The notes under the pieces: generated by a model
Told to the model about the DNA's origin: nothing
Database searches by the model: none
Seen by the model: the letters and a program-made list of their open reading frames with translations, nothing else
Shown here: one piece after another, positions 48,040 to 61,231 of the stretch
How positions within the stretch are numbered: position 1 is the first letter of the stretch
Layout: every line of letters starts with the position of its first letter
Position numbers and translations under genes: made by a program
DNA from: Talpa occidentalis
Lineage: Eukaryota; Chordata; Mammalia; Eulipotyphla; Talpidae
Assembly: GCF_014898055.3 (NCBI RefSeq)
Contig: NW_023605194.1
Coordinates: forward strand, 59,311,361-59,375,360
DNA length: 64,000 nucleotides
Direction of reading: 5' to 3'

Positions 48040-48640
48040 ATTGACACCTTATGGACTTTCTGATATGCAAATATCTTCTCTACTCACTAGACTGTCTTTT
48101 TAGTCTGCTGCTATTTTTTTTTCACTGTGTAGAAGCTTTTTAATTTGTGATAGTCCCAATTGTTTATCTTTGCTTTCATTTCCTGTGCCATTGGGGTCAA
48201 GTCCTCATAAACATCTCTTATCATTCATGTCATGGAATTTATTACTTAATATTTTTCTAAGGATTTTATGGTTTCAGGTCTTTATTCAAGAGTTCAATTC
48301 ATTTGAATTTATTTTTGTGTACAGAATTAGAGAGTGATCCTTTTTTTATTGTTTTACACGTGCTGTCCAGTTTTTCCAACACCATCTATTGAAGATATTT
48401 TCCTTCCTCTATTGTATGACCCCTTTGTCATAATTACTTCGCAATGTATGTGTGAATTTATTTTGAACTCTTGATTTTGTTCTGTTAATCTGTGTCTGTT
48501 TTTATTTTCAGATCATACTGTTTTAGTTACTGTTGCTTTATAGTATAATTTAAAATCAGTGAACATAATGCCTTCATTTTTCTTTTTTGCTCAAATTGCT
48601 TTAAATATTCAGAGTCTTTTGTGACTTAAAACATAAAGAA
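48040..48640 (-). repeat. Old L1 ORF2 fragment, minus strand
   Basis: On the plus strand the complement-of-ORF2 landmarks appear in order: gtgtagaagctttttaatttg, cattggggtcaagtcc, ccagtttttccaacaccat, ttattttgaactcttgatt, gttactgttgctttatagt. Heavily mutated. Confidence 0.8.
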
Positions 48641-49086
48641 TATTTGAATCCATAAATTTCTTGGTAGAAGTAGCCTATGTATAAAGAATATTAGAATTAG
48701 AACATCTGAATTAATGTAAACACTGAACATCAACTGCTGTTAATAGCACATGCTCACAAAAGACAGACATTATATGCCTCCTAAAAGGAAGAACGAACAG
48801 TTATGAAACAGTCTCACACACAAATCAACCTGAATCTCAGTGCGGGGTCTAGATCCAGCTTTCTACAATGGAAAACAAAGAGGTAGGTCAGAGTTTATGT
48901 TGCACTATGTCAAGGATCTTGAGATTTTTGAACCTTGACTGAAAATTTTTAAGAATTAGCTATACTTTGGTATCGTGAGTACTTTGGGTTAGAGAATACC
49001 TTATAGAGACATACTTCAAAAAATATTGATTTGATATTTGGGATTTGTTTCAAAGCACTATGAGAAATGGGGGATGTGGATGGATT
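48641..49086. other. Unique intergenic DNA
   Basis: No gene or repeat recognised. Confidence 0.4.
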
Positions 49087-49099
49087 AAGATTAACTCTT

Positions 49100-49373
49100 T
49101 TTTTTTTTTAATATTTATTTATTTATACAAGCACTGGGTACATTCAGAAGCGTGGGAGGGTGAGAGAATTCACCAGAGCCAGAGTGGGGAGCAGAGCAGG
49201 TAGAAGGACCGAAGTACACTGCTGAGGGGAGCAGCGGGCGGCAGGAGAGGTCCGCGCGCCATGTGGGACCCTCCTCCGGTGACCAGGGAGCAGCCGGGGA
49301 TGGAACCGGCGCTGCAGAGGCCGCGGGCAGCTTCGCAACCCAGCGCTCAACAGCTGCGCCACCGGGGAGGCCC
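49100..49373 (-). mobile_element. tRNA-derived SINE, type I (GC-rich, short tail)
   Basis: Minus-strand copy with a GC-rich body like type Ia but without the acatgcctctat extension. Perfect 13-bp TSD aagattaactctt at 49087-49099 and 49374-49386. Confidence 0.96.
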
Positions 49374-49386
49374 AAGATTAACTCTT

Positions 49387-50733
49387 AATGATTATTGAGG
49401 ATGGGTGGTGAACCATGAGGCAGGGTAGGAGGGGAGGTTGTATGTCATTTTCATTTTGTTTTTATCAGCAGCATTGAGGAAAGATTTACCTCAGCATCAA
49501 AATCTTTGGAGATTTAAAAGAAATGCTTGTTTTTATGTGCACCAGGAATTACTCAACACCAACCAAAGTTTTTATTCCCCAAAGCACTCAGCAGTGTACT
49601 TTTCTGAGCCAGGGCAGTTAGTTATCTCTTTCCTTGTCTGTTGGATGTAGCTATGTCAAATTTGCCATTCTTCAAATATAAGTAACACTTGCTTTTAAAG
49701 TCAATTAATAAAAAAAAAACCAAACCCACCAATTCAATTGAGCTGTATGATATGTGAGTATAAATGATTTTCTTCCAATATTTAGCAAACACTAAAATTT
49801 TAAAATATCAGATCAAAATTTCTTAGATATATTTATGTAATAAATTAAACATGCTAAATCAAAGAGGAGAGAGTCAACATATCTTAGGATGCCTAACATT
49901 TCTACATTGGGGCTAAATCTTTTTGGCATAAGATAATGTATTTTTATTAGGTGAAATAACATGAGAGGAGAAATAGAAAGGGGTAAAAATGCTGTTGCTA
50001 GAATCAATGATGATGTACACTTAATATGACAATTGTGACTAGAAGACAGAGAGTATGCAGTATTCCATTGTTTAATTTTCTCCCCAAACTCAAGCATGAA
50101 CACTTAGTAAAAATAAAAAATAAAACTGCAGTTTCCATCATTAGATCTGAGAGATTCTAAAATCCCTGGGCATTCTTACCAGAATGAATTAACTGATGAC
50201 TTAAAAAGATGAAAAAAAAAAACAAAACCCTAGCAATATTAGAAAACAGAGATTTAAGATAAGAACCTGGATTACTTTGGTTTCAGAAACAGTATTTTTT
50301 TCTTTGTGATTTCAGGGAGTGCAAAATGCAATTTGGATTGAAGATAACTAATTCTTTCAGGGTCAGACAGTAATGCAACATTCCCAGACAGCTCTCAGTT
50401 TGTTCAATCAATAAATTCTGGCTGGTCCCATTGTGATAGCCATTTAATTTGATTTATATCCCACACCATTGTTTGTCATAATATAGCCCATTGCTAATTA
50501 TTCTCAGGTGAAAGATAACCCCCTGGGGCCATTTACAGCTCTTTATGAACTATCATGTCCAAAAAAATTACCAATATTTATAAATCAATAGATCCAAACT
50601 TCCAAGAAAAGTCTTAGGATTAATCTTAGACAATATTATACATCAAATTTGACTAGCTTACAGAAGATCTTAAAAACTTATTGGGATGACTAGCAGAAAT
50701 GCAGATTAAATCTTATGTGTTACCCAAAGAATG
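49387..50733. other. Unique intergenic DNA
   Basis: Contains the first copy of the 60-bp direct repeat (49923-49982) and a candidate conserved block at 50380-50560. No gene. Confidence 0.45.
49923..49982 (+). repeat. 60-bp perfect direct repeat, copy 1
   Basis: Begins ttggcataagataatgta and ends gagaaatagaaaggg. Identical to 52044-52103. Not part of any mobile element recognised here. Confidence 0.97.
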
Positions 50734-50748
50734 GGAAACTGACTTCTT

Positions 50749-51028
50749 TTTTTTTTTTTTTAAAGATTTTTATTATTTATTTTTATAGAAGAGCTGGAGT
50801 ACAGGCAAGAGGTGCGGGAGGGTGAGAGGATTCACCAGAGACAAAGCGGGGAGCAGAACAGGCAGACTACCAAAATAAACTGCTGAGGGGAGCAGCGGGC
50901 ACTACAGGAGAGGTCTGCCATGCCACATGGTAATCTCCCTGGCCTGTGGACAATTGAACCAGCACTGCAGAGCCTGCGGACAGCTTCACAGCACTGCATT
51001 CAACCTGCTGTGCCACTGGGGAGGCCCA
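50749..51028 (-). mobile_element. tRNA-derived SINE, type II
   Basis: Minus-strand copy with TSD ggaaactgacttctt (50734-50748) against ggaaactgatttctt (51029-51043). Confidence 0.94.
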
Positions 51029-51043
51029 GGAAACTGATTTCTT

Positions 51044-51451
51044 AAATGGCAATTATCAATGGGGGGATTAATAAAGTAGAAAAAGTGAGGAGAAAAATTG
51101 ATGACTGAATGATGAATAATTCCTTGGAGGAGATACTAGTATTGGATTTTGTAACTCCTGAGACTAAAGATGAGAGAGTCACTTCCCCAATATCACAGAG
51201 TTAGGGAGAGGTCAGAAGCAAAGAAAATGCATACTCTTAAATAGAAAAATGATTTACGAGGTACTGCCAAAAATTATAAGCTCTATTAAATAAATCAAAT
51301 GTTTCATTATGAAAATACCACTTTATAATTAGTTTTAGTAATAATTTAAACAAAAATCCTTACATTAACTCTGATTTACAATTCAGTAGCATAAAAATGT
51401 TTTTTAGGATTAACTGATTTGTCCCTTTAGTTGACAAATGAAAGGCAAGAA
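51044..51451. other. Unique intergenic DNA
   Basis: A small MIR-like trace near 51170-51220. No gene. Confidence 0.4.
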
Positions 51452-51467
51452 CTAAGTTTTCTTTTTT

Positions 51468-51712
51468 TAAAGATTCATTTATTTATTTATACAAGCACTG
51501 GGTACAGTCAGAGTGTGGGAGGGTGAGAGAATTCACCAGAGCCAGAGTGGGGAACAGAACAGGGAGACTGACGAAATACACTGCTGAGGGGAGCAGCGGG
51601 AGCTGCAGGAGAGGTCTGTGCGCCACGTGGAACCGTCGCCAGTGGCCGGGGATCGAACCAGCACTGCAGAGGCTGCGGGCAGCACTCAACCGCTGCACCA
51701 CCAGGGGAGGCC
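51468..51712 (-). mobile_element. tRNA-derived SINE, type I
   Basis: Minus-strand copy with small gaps in the head (agcactcaacc, lacking the gcttcgcaacccagc piece). TSD ctaagttttctttttt at 51452-51467 and 51713-51728. Confidence 0.94.
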
Positions 51713-51728
51713 CTAAGTTTTCTTTTTT

Positions 51729-53512
51729 AAAGGAAAATAGTATCTTAATTGTGTAGAAATAAATTTTAATGTTTTTAAAACTTGGTTTCTAGGAATCTCA
51801 GAATTACCCTTAGCTTCTAAATATTGTTTTCTGTTTCACCCCAGTCTTTTTAATTTCTCATATCTTATGTATAACTTATATTAAGCATCAGTCATCACCT
51901 CTCCTATTCTAAAGTCTGATAAAATGAATTTTAAGTACAACTGTTAAAAAAAATAAGGCAATTCGCTTAGGGTCCATTCACGGTCTTATCCTATCATGAG
52001 TAAGGGAGCTGCTGTCTCAAGAACTTACATAAGATAATGTAAGTTGGCATAAGATAATGTATTTTTATTAGGTGAAATAACATGAGAGGAGAAATAGAAA
52101 GGGATATAAATCATTGAAGAGAACGTCTTTGTCCATCCTTGTAAACTATTTAAGGTACTTCTTTGATTCATTAAGAATGGGCATGTCCTTATTCTTAACC
52201 TTAATTAGCTATGTTTCTTTTCTTTTCATTCTTACTTAATTGGGGAATAGTGCTTCCAATGTGTCATTGTTATTATATTGAAATAGAATATATTCCAATT
52301 AATTGAGATGAAAAAATATATTTTGCTTCCTTCTTGTCACCATGATTGTATTCCAAGAAGAGAACACTCTCCTGCCCATATCACTCACATTTTAACTCTT
52401 CTGTTTGTATTATAACAGAGTTGTTTGATTATCTTAGATGATTTTATGGAATATCTGTAGTTTGATTTTCAAGATGACAAAGTACATGAAATCCAGACAG
52501 CTTGATATAAAAAGAATCAATGTCCTGTTTCTCTTTGCAGTTTCTAGATAATAGCATTTGATATGATTATGAATTACAATAAAACTCAATCATATTGGAA
52601 ATATTGAAATATTAACAATATATCTTCCCTTATGACTACTTATTTCAATTGCTAAGGAATCTTTCCATTCACCACCAAGATATACGTACCATATTCTCAC
52701 TCATTTAAGAGACTCAGTCAGCACTTCAGGGATTATGTGACTGTGTGTTTACTATGTTCAGGATTTCAACAAAAGGCTTCTATTATCATTCTAAAAAGAA
52801 GGGCATCCAAAATGGAGTATTAATATCTCTAATAACACAATATTGCTTGTCATTTTTTTTTAGAAACTTCAAAGACAAGGCAACCCAGCAAACCTATACT
52901 ATACCTTATGAAACTGTTAACCTTGTAAATATTCATTAGTTCTAGACAACAGTTATTGACCGTAGTTCAAAATTGTCATGATCACTTAGGAAATATCTAC
53001 AATCCTTATATTAAGACATCAGTGATCATTCATCTGTTTTTTCCCTTCTCACCAACCAACTCTTAGCTACCTTCATTATTTTGCTTTATAAAATCCCAGG
53101 ATGACAATTACCTTTTATTGAGAAGGTTTTCAGAAGGAAAACCTGAAATATGGACCACCCACCATTTATCCCTCTTCTAAATGACGCACTGTCTATAGCC
53201 AATCTGATTTGTTGCTGCCTAAGGACTCAGCTATGGGTAGCTTGCTCTGTCTATTCAGCATTTTCTGTGAAGACTAGAACTCAAGGGAAATCATCAAGTA
53301 AATCAAACTGCTGTCCCCACATCAAGGACTTTGATACAGATGGAAATAGTATGGGAGAAAATAAAAGGCAAATTTGATTAGTAAAATGTCACAAAGATCA
53401 AGAAACAGTACAGGAAAACAGGAATGGAAAAAATAGATCCTTGGGTTTTGGCAAGACAGGTGAATTAAATGAAAAATTCCTTAAATTTGTCCAGATGCAG
53501 CCCTCCCAAGTT
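51729..53512. other. Unique intergenic DNA
   Basis: Holds copy 2 of the 60-bp repeat. No gene. The 75-codon frame at 53150 shows no domain. Confidence 0.45.
52044..52103 (+). repeat. 60-bp perfect direct repeat, copy 2
   Basis: Identical to 49923-49982. Directly upstream, cataagataatgtaag (52028-52043) repeats part of the unit, giving a partial local duplication at the junction. Confidence 0.97.
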
Positions 53513-53529
53513 TTTTTTTTTTTAAGATT

Positions 53530-53826
53530 TATTTATTTATTTATTTATATTTATTTCTTTTTTTAAAAAGATTTATTTTATTTATTTATACAAGAACCGG
53601 GGTACAGGCCAGATGCGTGGGAGGGTGAGAGGATTCACCAGAGACAGAGGGGGGAACAGAACAGGAAGACTGACAAAATACACTGCTGAGGAGAGCAGTG
53701 GGCGAGACAGGAGAGGTCTGCTGCACCATGTGGGTAGCTCCCTGGCCAGGGATTGAACTTGTGCTGCAGTGGCTGTGAATAGCTTCATAGGTTGCATCTT
53801 AGCCCCTTGCGCCACCTTGGAGGGCC
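53530..53826 (-). mobile_element. tRNA-derived SINE, type II, complex tail
   Basis: The minus-strand body ends at ccaccttggagggcc. The tail region holds two aagatttattta blocks (53523 and 53568), as if the tail were duplicated or a second SINE tail had inserted. TSD unclear. Confidence 0.88.
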
Positions 53827-54246
53827 TCCTTCTCAAGTCTTAACCTAGAGACCAGAGCTTAACATTCAAACTGTAATATCCAAATCACCTAGGTTTGTTT
53901 TTTTTTTGGGGGGGGGAGTAAGGTGGGGGTTGGCCTAGATTCATTAGTTCATTAAATATTTATTAACCACTATTCTGTGTCATAGTTGTGTTCTCATGGA
54001 GATGTTTAACATCAGTCAACTTACTTTAGTGCTCTCACAAAAGTAGAGTACTACCAATAAAAAAAGCATAACATGAAGAACTAATTATATGATAAATAGA
54101 AACCAAATATTTTTTCATCTAACTCTGTTTAGTTACAGTATTTATTATAGAGAGTCAATTGGTTTGCTTTGCTTATGATTACTGGAGAATCTAAAGGGAA
54201 AAGCCATGCTACCAAGGTTCCTGGGTAGTGCTGATTTCTCTCTTTT
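53827..54246. other. Unique intergenic DNA
   Basis: G-run ggggggggg at 53908-53916 next to a T run. No gene. Confidence 0.4.
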
Positions 54247-54260
54247 AAAATCAATGGTAA

Positions 54261-54543
54261 GGGCCTCCCTGGTGGTGCAAGGGGTTGGGACACAACTTAT
54301 GAAGCTATCCGCAGCCACTGCAGCACGAGTTTGATCCCTGTCCAGGGGGCTACCCACATGGTGCAGCAGACCTCTCCTGTCTTGCCCTCTGTTCCCCTCA
54401 GCAGTGTATTTCAGTCAATCTGACTGTTCTGTTCTCCACTCTGCCTCTGGTGAATCCTCTCACGTCCCCGCACCTCTGGCCTGTACCCCAGTTCTTGTAT
54501 GCATAAATAAACCAATCTTCAAAAAAATTAAAAAAAATTAAAA
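54261..54543 (+). mobile_element. tRNA-derived SINE, type II
   Basis: Plus-strand copy. Approximate TSD aaaatcaatggtaa (54247-54260) against aaaatcaaagttaa (from 54544). Confidence 0.93.
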
Positions 54544-54557
54544 AAAATCAAAGTTAA

Positions 54558-56020
54558 ATGTATGAATAAGATAACGAGAAAGGTATGGCCATAAAAACAG
54601 GAAAATTCATGCATTAAACACTTTTTCTTTCTATATAGAAATTTAAGCAGCTTATAGTTTTAAAATAATGGAAATAAGACTAAGTCACTAAACAGAAGTT
54701 TCCCATCTGCTCAAGACAATGAATTATTTCTCCATAAATGTTTGTGTTACCATTATAGATTCCCTGATTTATTTTCCTTGAACTGAGGTATCTCATAGCT
54801 TAACTAAATTTACTTCAAAACCCATACATGAATTAATTTTCCTATTGCTCTATTAACTATACAAAAGATTAGAAGCTAAAGTTTTATCATTTTTTTCTTT
54901 TTATTTTGTGTCCTTGGACTATTTATTCAATATTGCTTAGCTAAATTGTTTCCTTGCCTCTAAGTATCTAGTGAGGCCAGACTGAGCAATTGGAAAGTGA
55001 TTAATTTAGGCCTATAATTACTACTGAATTGATGAACAGGAGTCACATGCATTTTACACTGTGTTTCTTGGAAAAGAAAAATAATGTGTTAAAGTAATTC
55101 ACATTATTTCATACATTGTTTATATGAATTGTGCCAAAACTACCATCTGTCTAGGACTTTTTTTATGTAATTATAATTTGGCACATTGATTGGTTTTTCT
55201 TGACCAACACCCAAGTATTGGTCAACAGGTGTCCTTCATGGCACATTACCCACAAGTGAATTTTGACTACCGGTATTTTAGGAGTAGGAGGGCAAAAAAT
55301 AAATCTGTTTCTCAATACTAATTTAAATTAGTATTTTCTGTATAATCTGAGATATTTTTTTCAAAATTGTGGTTTTATTCCTTATCTTGAATAAATATTT
55401 TAACATTAAAAATGACACTTATTAGTTTATATTTGCACATTACATTTTCATTCCACTTTCATATTGTTGGTAACTGCATACAACCTAATCACTTTTTCGT
55501 TAAAATAATTAAGGTCACCACTACATTTTCTGTCCAACCTATTTCAACCTAATTCCAACTAATTTATGTTTCCATGACTTCCATTAGTTGCTTCCAACAG
55601 ACATTATTATATTCTCTGCACAGAACTGAAACATAGGACAGGCTGTGTTCTGCACACTAGTAAAATTCCCAGTATTCTGATCATCTCCTGAGAAAACACT
55701 GCTTTGTAGTCTGAAACCTGAATCATCTGAAATCATAAGGTTATACTTTATTCTGACCAGTGCATACTAGTTTATTAGGAGTTGTCAGTGCCTCTAGAAG
55801 TCATAATTTCTTAGTCAATACCTGAGTAGGATGCCTATTATAAACATCCTCTCAGAAGTGACTTTCAATCACTTCAGGGAGACCCACTCCAAGTTTTAGG
55901 ATAAGAACCCACAGATCTGATCAGATCAGATCAGATCCAATCAGATTATATTGTCTCTTCCCTCGTATAAATCCTGGAATGTCTCTCTTTAATCATTTTG
56001 TCTTAAATCTGTAGACTGGT
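54558..56020. other. Unique intergenic DNA
   Basis: Includes a short (GATCA)n run at 55913-55947 and a small hairpin at about 55199-55225. No gene. Confidence 0.45.
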
Positions 56021-56380
56021 TTTCCAGATCCCCCTCAGTCTGGTCCCAATATATTTCCTTATATATCTAGCCACCAATCATATCTCATTATACCACTTCA
56101 AGACATATCAAAGTCCACAATAAAATAATAAGAGTTGCTCCTATTTTCCCTCTCCTTAACATCCTCCTCTTTCCATTTCTGTTTCTCAAAATCTCATTCA
56201 TATTCCATAATCTTATAAATTACCACTTCCTCTGTGAAGGTTTTTTAGTTCCTCATTTAAGTTGATCACTCACACAGAGATCACCCACTGTCTCATTAAA
56301 GCATGTCTATCATGCTGTCTTAGTTGTAATCTCCTGTGCTTCCTTTTCTAATCTAAGTCATATGTGATTAGACACAGACT
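56020..56380 (+). repeat. Possible L2-like fragment
   Basis: gatccccctcagtctggtcc, then a cacttcctctgtgaaggtt and a cattaaagcatgtctatcatgc region weakly follow the L2 3' order. Confidence 0.35.
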
Positions 56381-56624
56381 CATGATGAGCAACACTCTTT
56401 TAAAAATAAAGTCCCAAGGATGGTACTTCCTTTAAAGAGGGGTCCAGAATACTTCACAATGATTAACCTTATTAACAATGAAAAGTTCCATTTGTTCTTG
56501 GAAAATCAACCTCTAAGTAGTCAGCCATTGACAACTGATAGGTCGAGTTTAAAGACAAATTGTATTTGGCCTGCATAGTGTCAAAAAAAAAAAAAAAAAA
56601 AAACAGACAAACAAAAAAAGCTGA

Positions 56625-57786
<1,162 letters not shown>

Positions 57787-58300
57787 CAGAAAAGCAAGGG
57801 ACAGCCCGTCCCTGGGACCTTGAGTAGAGTCTGCAGTCCAGTGCCTGGAACAAAATCCTCGACTCCTGCTATAAAAACATGCATTACAATCTCTAGACCA
57901 TGAGAAAAAACAGGGTTTTGTACATGTTTTTTGTGATTTCTTTGTAGCATCAGTATCTTCCTGTTTTACCATGTCTCTCGCCATTACATATTTTGACTTT
58001 GTTTTCTAGATCAAAAAATACATGGATTTGAGTTCTGAACAAAAATCGAAAACCACTACGCCTGACTTCCCCAATGACAACCATGTGTTGGAGATGAGCG
58101 GTAGAAAGGGCATATGTATTCCATTTTATCACAGACTACATCCATAATGAATGGATGTAGTATCATAGACTACTTCTATCCCCATAATGAAAATGTAAGT
58201 TTCCATTTATTTTCATGTTTACACTTTCACTTTTTAAGAGTACATAAATATTTCACTGTAACTTGAAATTAGTTAAAGGCAAAAAAATAAAAGCTTGACC
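57787..58300 (+). other. Probable IL1RAPL1 retrocopy 3' UTR and flank
   Basis: Continues without a break after the retrocopied stop codon. The right end of the retrocopy, its poly(A) and its TSD are not identifiable; aaggcaaaaaaataaaag (58276-58293) is a possible decayed tail. A perfect hairpin lies at 58136-58160. Confidence 0.45.
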
Positions 58301-58317
58301 AGAAATGTCATGTCTTT

Positions 58318-59648
58318 CACACAGACCAATGGAATCGAATAGAAAATCCAGAAATAAACCCACAGATTTATGGTCAACTAATCTTTGACAAAGGAGCAAA
58401 GACTATGCATTGAAGCAAAGAAAGTTTGTTCAATAAATGGTGCTGGGAAAATTGGGTCGCTACATGCAAAAGAATGAAGCTTGACCACTACCTCACACCC
58501 TACACAAAAATCAACTCAAAATGGATTAAAGAACTAGACATAAGACCTGAAACCATAAAATATATAGAAGGAAATATAGGCGAAACACTATGTGATTTGC
58601 ACATCAAAGACATCTTTACAGACACATCACCCAAAGCAGTGATAGTGAAGGCAAAGATAAACAGCTGGGACTACATCAAATTAAAGAGCTTCTGTACAGC
58701 AAAAGAGACAATAACCCAAACAAAGAGAAACCCCACCGAATGGGAGAACATTTTTGCACACAACACTAATGATAAAGGACTGATCACAAAAATCTGCAAA
58801 GAGCTGATGAGACTCAACAACAACAAAGAAAATAATCCCGTCAAAAAATGGGCAGAAGAGCTAAAAAGAAACTTCTCTGAAGAGGAAATGCAAATGGCCA
58901 ACAGGCATATGAAAAAATGTTCAATATCACTTGTAATCAGGGAAATGCAAATCAAAACTACCATGAGATACCATCTTACACCAGTGAGAATGGCACATAT
59001 TAAAAAAACTAGCAACAACAAGTGTTGGCGAGGGTGTGGAGAAAAAGGAACTCTTCTGCACTGTTGGTGGGAGTGCAAACTGGTCCAACCACTATGGAGA
59101 GCTGTGTGGAGATTTCTGGACCTACTAAACATAGAGCTTCCATATGATCCAGCAATTCCACTCCTAGGTCTTTACCCAAAGGGCACAGAAACATCAATTC
59201 CAAAGAACACCTGCACCCCTATGTTTATAGCAGCACTATTTACAATAGCTAAGCTTTGGAAACAGCCCAAATGCCCAAAAATAGATGACTGGATTAAGAA
59301 GATGTGGCACATATATACCATAGAATATTACTCAGCATTCAAAAAAGATAAACACATGCAATTTGCAGCAACATGGATGGCGCTGGAAGGGATCATGCTC
59401 AGTGAAATAAGCCAAAAAGAAAAAGAAAAATACCGGATGGTCTCACTCATAGCAGGAATCTAGAAAACTTAAATAAGGGACCAGAAAAATGAATAATTAT
59501 AAGAAAGCGAAAATCAAAATCAACAAAAAAGTATGAACCAGAGACACTTTTTGGGGGGTGAGGGGCAGGAGGGGAGGGATTGGGGTCAGAATGGGGGGGT
59601 TGCAATTGTATGGGGAATATAAAAATAAAATTTATTATTAAAAAAAAA
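58318..59648 (+). mobile_element. Young 5'-truncated LINE-1 with perfect TSD
   Basis: The inserted unit runs from 58318 to 59758 and is flanked by a perfect 17-bp TSD agaaatgtcatgtcttt (58301-58317 and 59758-59774). The L1 body starts within ORF2, ends with the G-rich 3' UTR (tttggggggtgaggggcagg) and an 8-A tail at 59641-59648, and is followed by transduced DNA. Same subfamily as the element at position 1. Confidence 0.96.
58321..59463 (+). pseudogene. L1 ORF2 C-terminal fragment with one nonsense codon
   Basis: The frame is open from the truncation point to the natural TAG at 59461-59463 except for TGA at 58411-58413, where the first L1 in the window has TGG. The remaining 345-codon frame spans post-RT ORF2, the cysteine motif C-X3-C-X7-H-X4-C (about 59023-59077) and the conserved end MVSLIAGI. 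Lacking the endonuclease and reverse transcriptase, it cannot be functional. Confidence 0.94.
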
Positions 59649-59758
59649 GAACACACAAAAAAAATTGTTTCACTTTAAAAATTTTCAATTTTAAAGGTGT
59701 TAAAACTGAAATCTAGAAAACTTGAAGTAACTAATAAAATACAGTAAAAAAAAAAAAA
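59649..59758 (+). mobile_element. L1 3'-transduced segment
   Basis: About 97 bp of non-L1 sequence lies between the L1 tail and a second poly(A) of 13 A (59746-59758). AATAAA sits at 59733-59738. The outer TSD starts right after, so this DNA arrived with the L1. Confidence 0.88.
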
Positions 59759-59774
59759 GAAATGTCATGTCTTT

Positions 59775-60965
59775 TTGTTTTGATTCATTATTTTAAGCTA
59801 TCTGATAAATACTTTTGAATTTACAGTAATTGATTTATATTTTCCCTTGCCTCAGAATTTCTGTTGAACCATTTCATTTCAGGGGTAAAAATTTGCTCAC
59901 ATTAAGAATAAGTCTACCATCATTGTCAAGTTGGTAGTATAATGATACTAATGTTTTTTTTTCTTCATAAGGTAAAAAATAAATAAGTACACAAGATAGG
60001 TGAAAAAGGATTCTAAATATGTGAGTGATTGTCTGTAGACTCTCACTTAGCTCACCGAGAATTAAGTCAATGCTTTCTAGGCCTTTGACTGCCAACAATA
60101 GCAACCTCAGAACCATTGTTAAAATCTAAAGGTATACTGCCAGCCAGAATTATTTACTAATCTTTGTAAATACCAATGGTTCAAGTCTAGAAATAAAAAA
60201 CTAACTCATGATTTCATTAGTTTAAAAACAAGATCTATTTACTTTGAGATAGTCTCTAAAACAAGTAATTTTGTAGAGATTGGTGATAGAAATTGATAAA
60301 GCTTCAAACAGGACCAAGAAACTGTTGTTTTAACAAAGGAAAGAAACATCTACTCTTTCTGTCATTTAGAACTCACCATGTCCTGAATTACTTTTTCCAC
60401 AAGAGACACAGATCAGCAGGCACAGCTCCGCCACAAGACAACCAGAGACCCTTACATAAAACCACCAGCCCCAATGCAACCATTAAAGAGAGAACATTTA
60501 TAGCTACAAGCATAACGTTGCACTCAATTTTGCTTCCCATCTAAAACATTTTATTCTCAAAGTAATTAGAAAATGCCTTACAGTGAAGGAAAATATCTAC
60601 TCAGTAGGGGAGTACAGACAGATAGGATTAAACTGACTGCCCTGAATAGGCAACAATTTGAATGGATGATAATGTAAAAACAGTGGGAGCAAACAATGTT
60701 TGCTTCCTCAGCTACCCACTCCTAAAGACAGCTATTCTTACTGTGTTGGGTGTAAGTGTGTACATGCTCACAAAAGCAATGGAAAAAAGTGACCTTTTTT
60801 TTCTAAACTCCTTTCACATACCTTAAAGACCAAGTAGGTTTCAACTGTCAGCAGACAGACTTTGAATGACAGTATTTTCCGCATCACATCCTAAAATCAA
60901 GCTATATAACCTTTAAAATCATGTGTGGTACATCTTTAAAACAAACTTGATCTCTCTCTTTTTCT
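59775..60965. other. Unique intergenic DNA
   Basis: No gene or recognised repeat. Confidence 0.45.
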
Positions 60966-60967
60966 TT

Positions 60968-61231
60968 TAAAGATTTATTTTTTATTTATATAATAGCTGG
61001 GGTACAGGCCAGAGGCGTGGGAGGGTGAGAGAATTCACCAGAGACAGAGCGGGGAGAAGAACAGGCAGAAGGACCGAAGTACACTGCTGAGGGGAGCAGC
61101 GGGTGCAACAGGAGAGGTCTGCCACGTCATGTGGGAATCTCCCTGGCCAGCCAGGAATTGAACCTGCACTTCAGAGGCTGCGGACAGCTTCACAGCACTG
61201 TGCTCAACCGGCTGCACCCCTGGGGAGGCCC
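60968..61231 (-). mobile_element. tRNA-derived SINE, type II
   Basis: Minus-strand copy ending tgcacccctggggaggcc. Approximate TSD built on atctctctctttt / atctctttttttt. Confidence 0.9.

Noticed and set aside
55199..55225. Hairpin ttgaccaa...ttggtcaa as a regulatory RNA
   Set aside because: An 8-bp stem is expected by chance in a window of this size and no transcript context is visible.
56581..56603. 23-A run upstream of the IL1RAPL1 retrocopy as a retroposon tail
   Set aside because: No AATAAA at the right distance, no recognisable element upstream and no TSD found. Kept as a simple A run.
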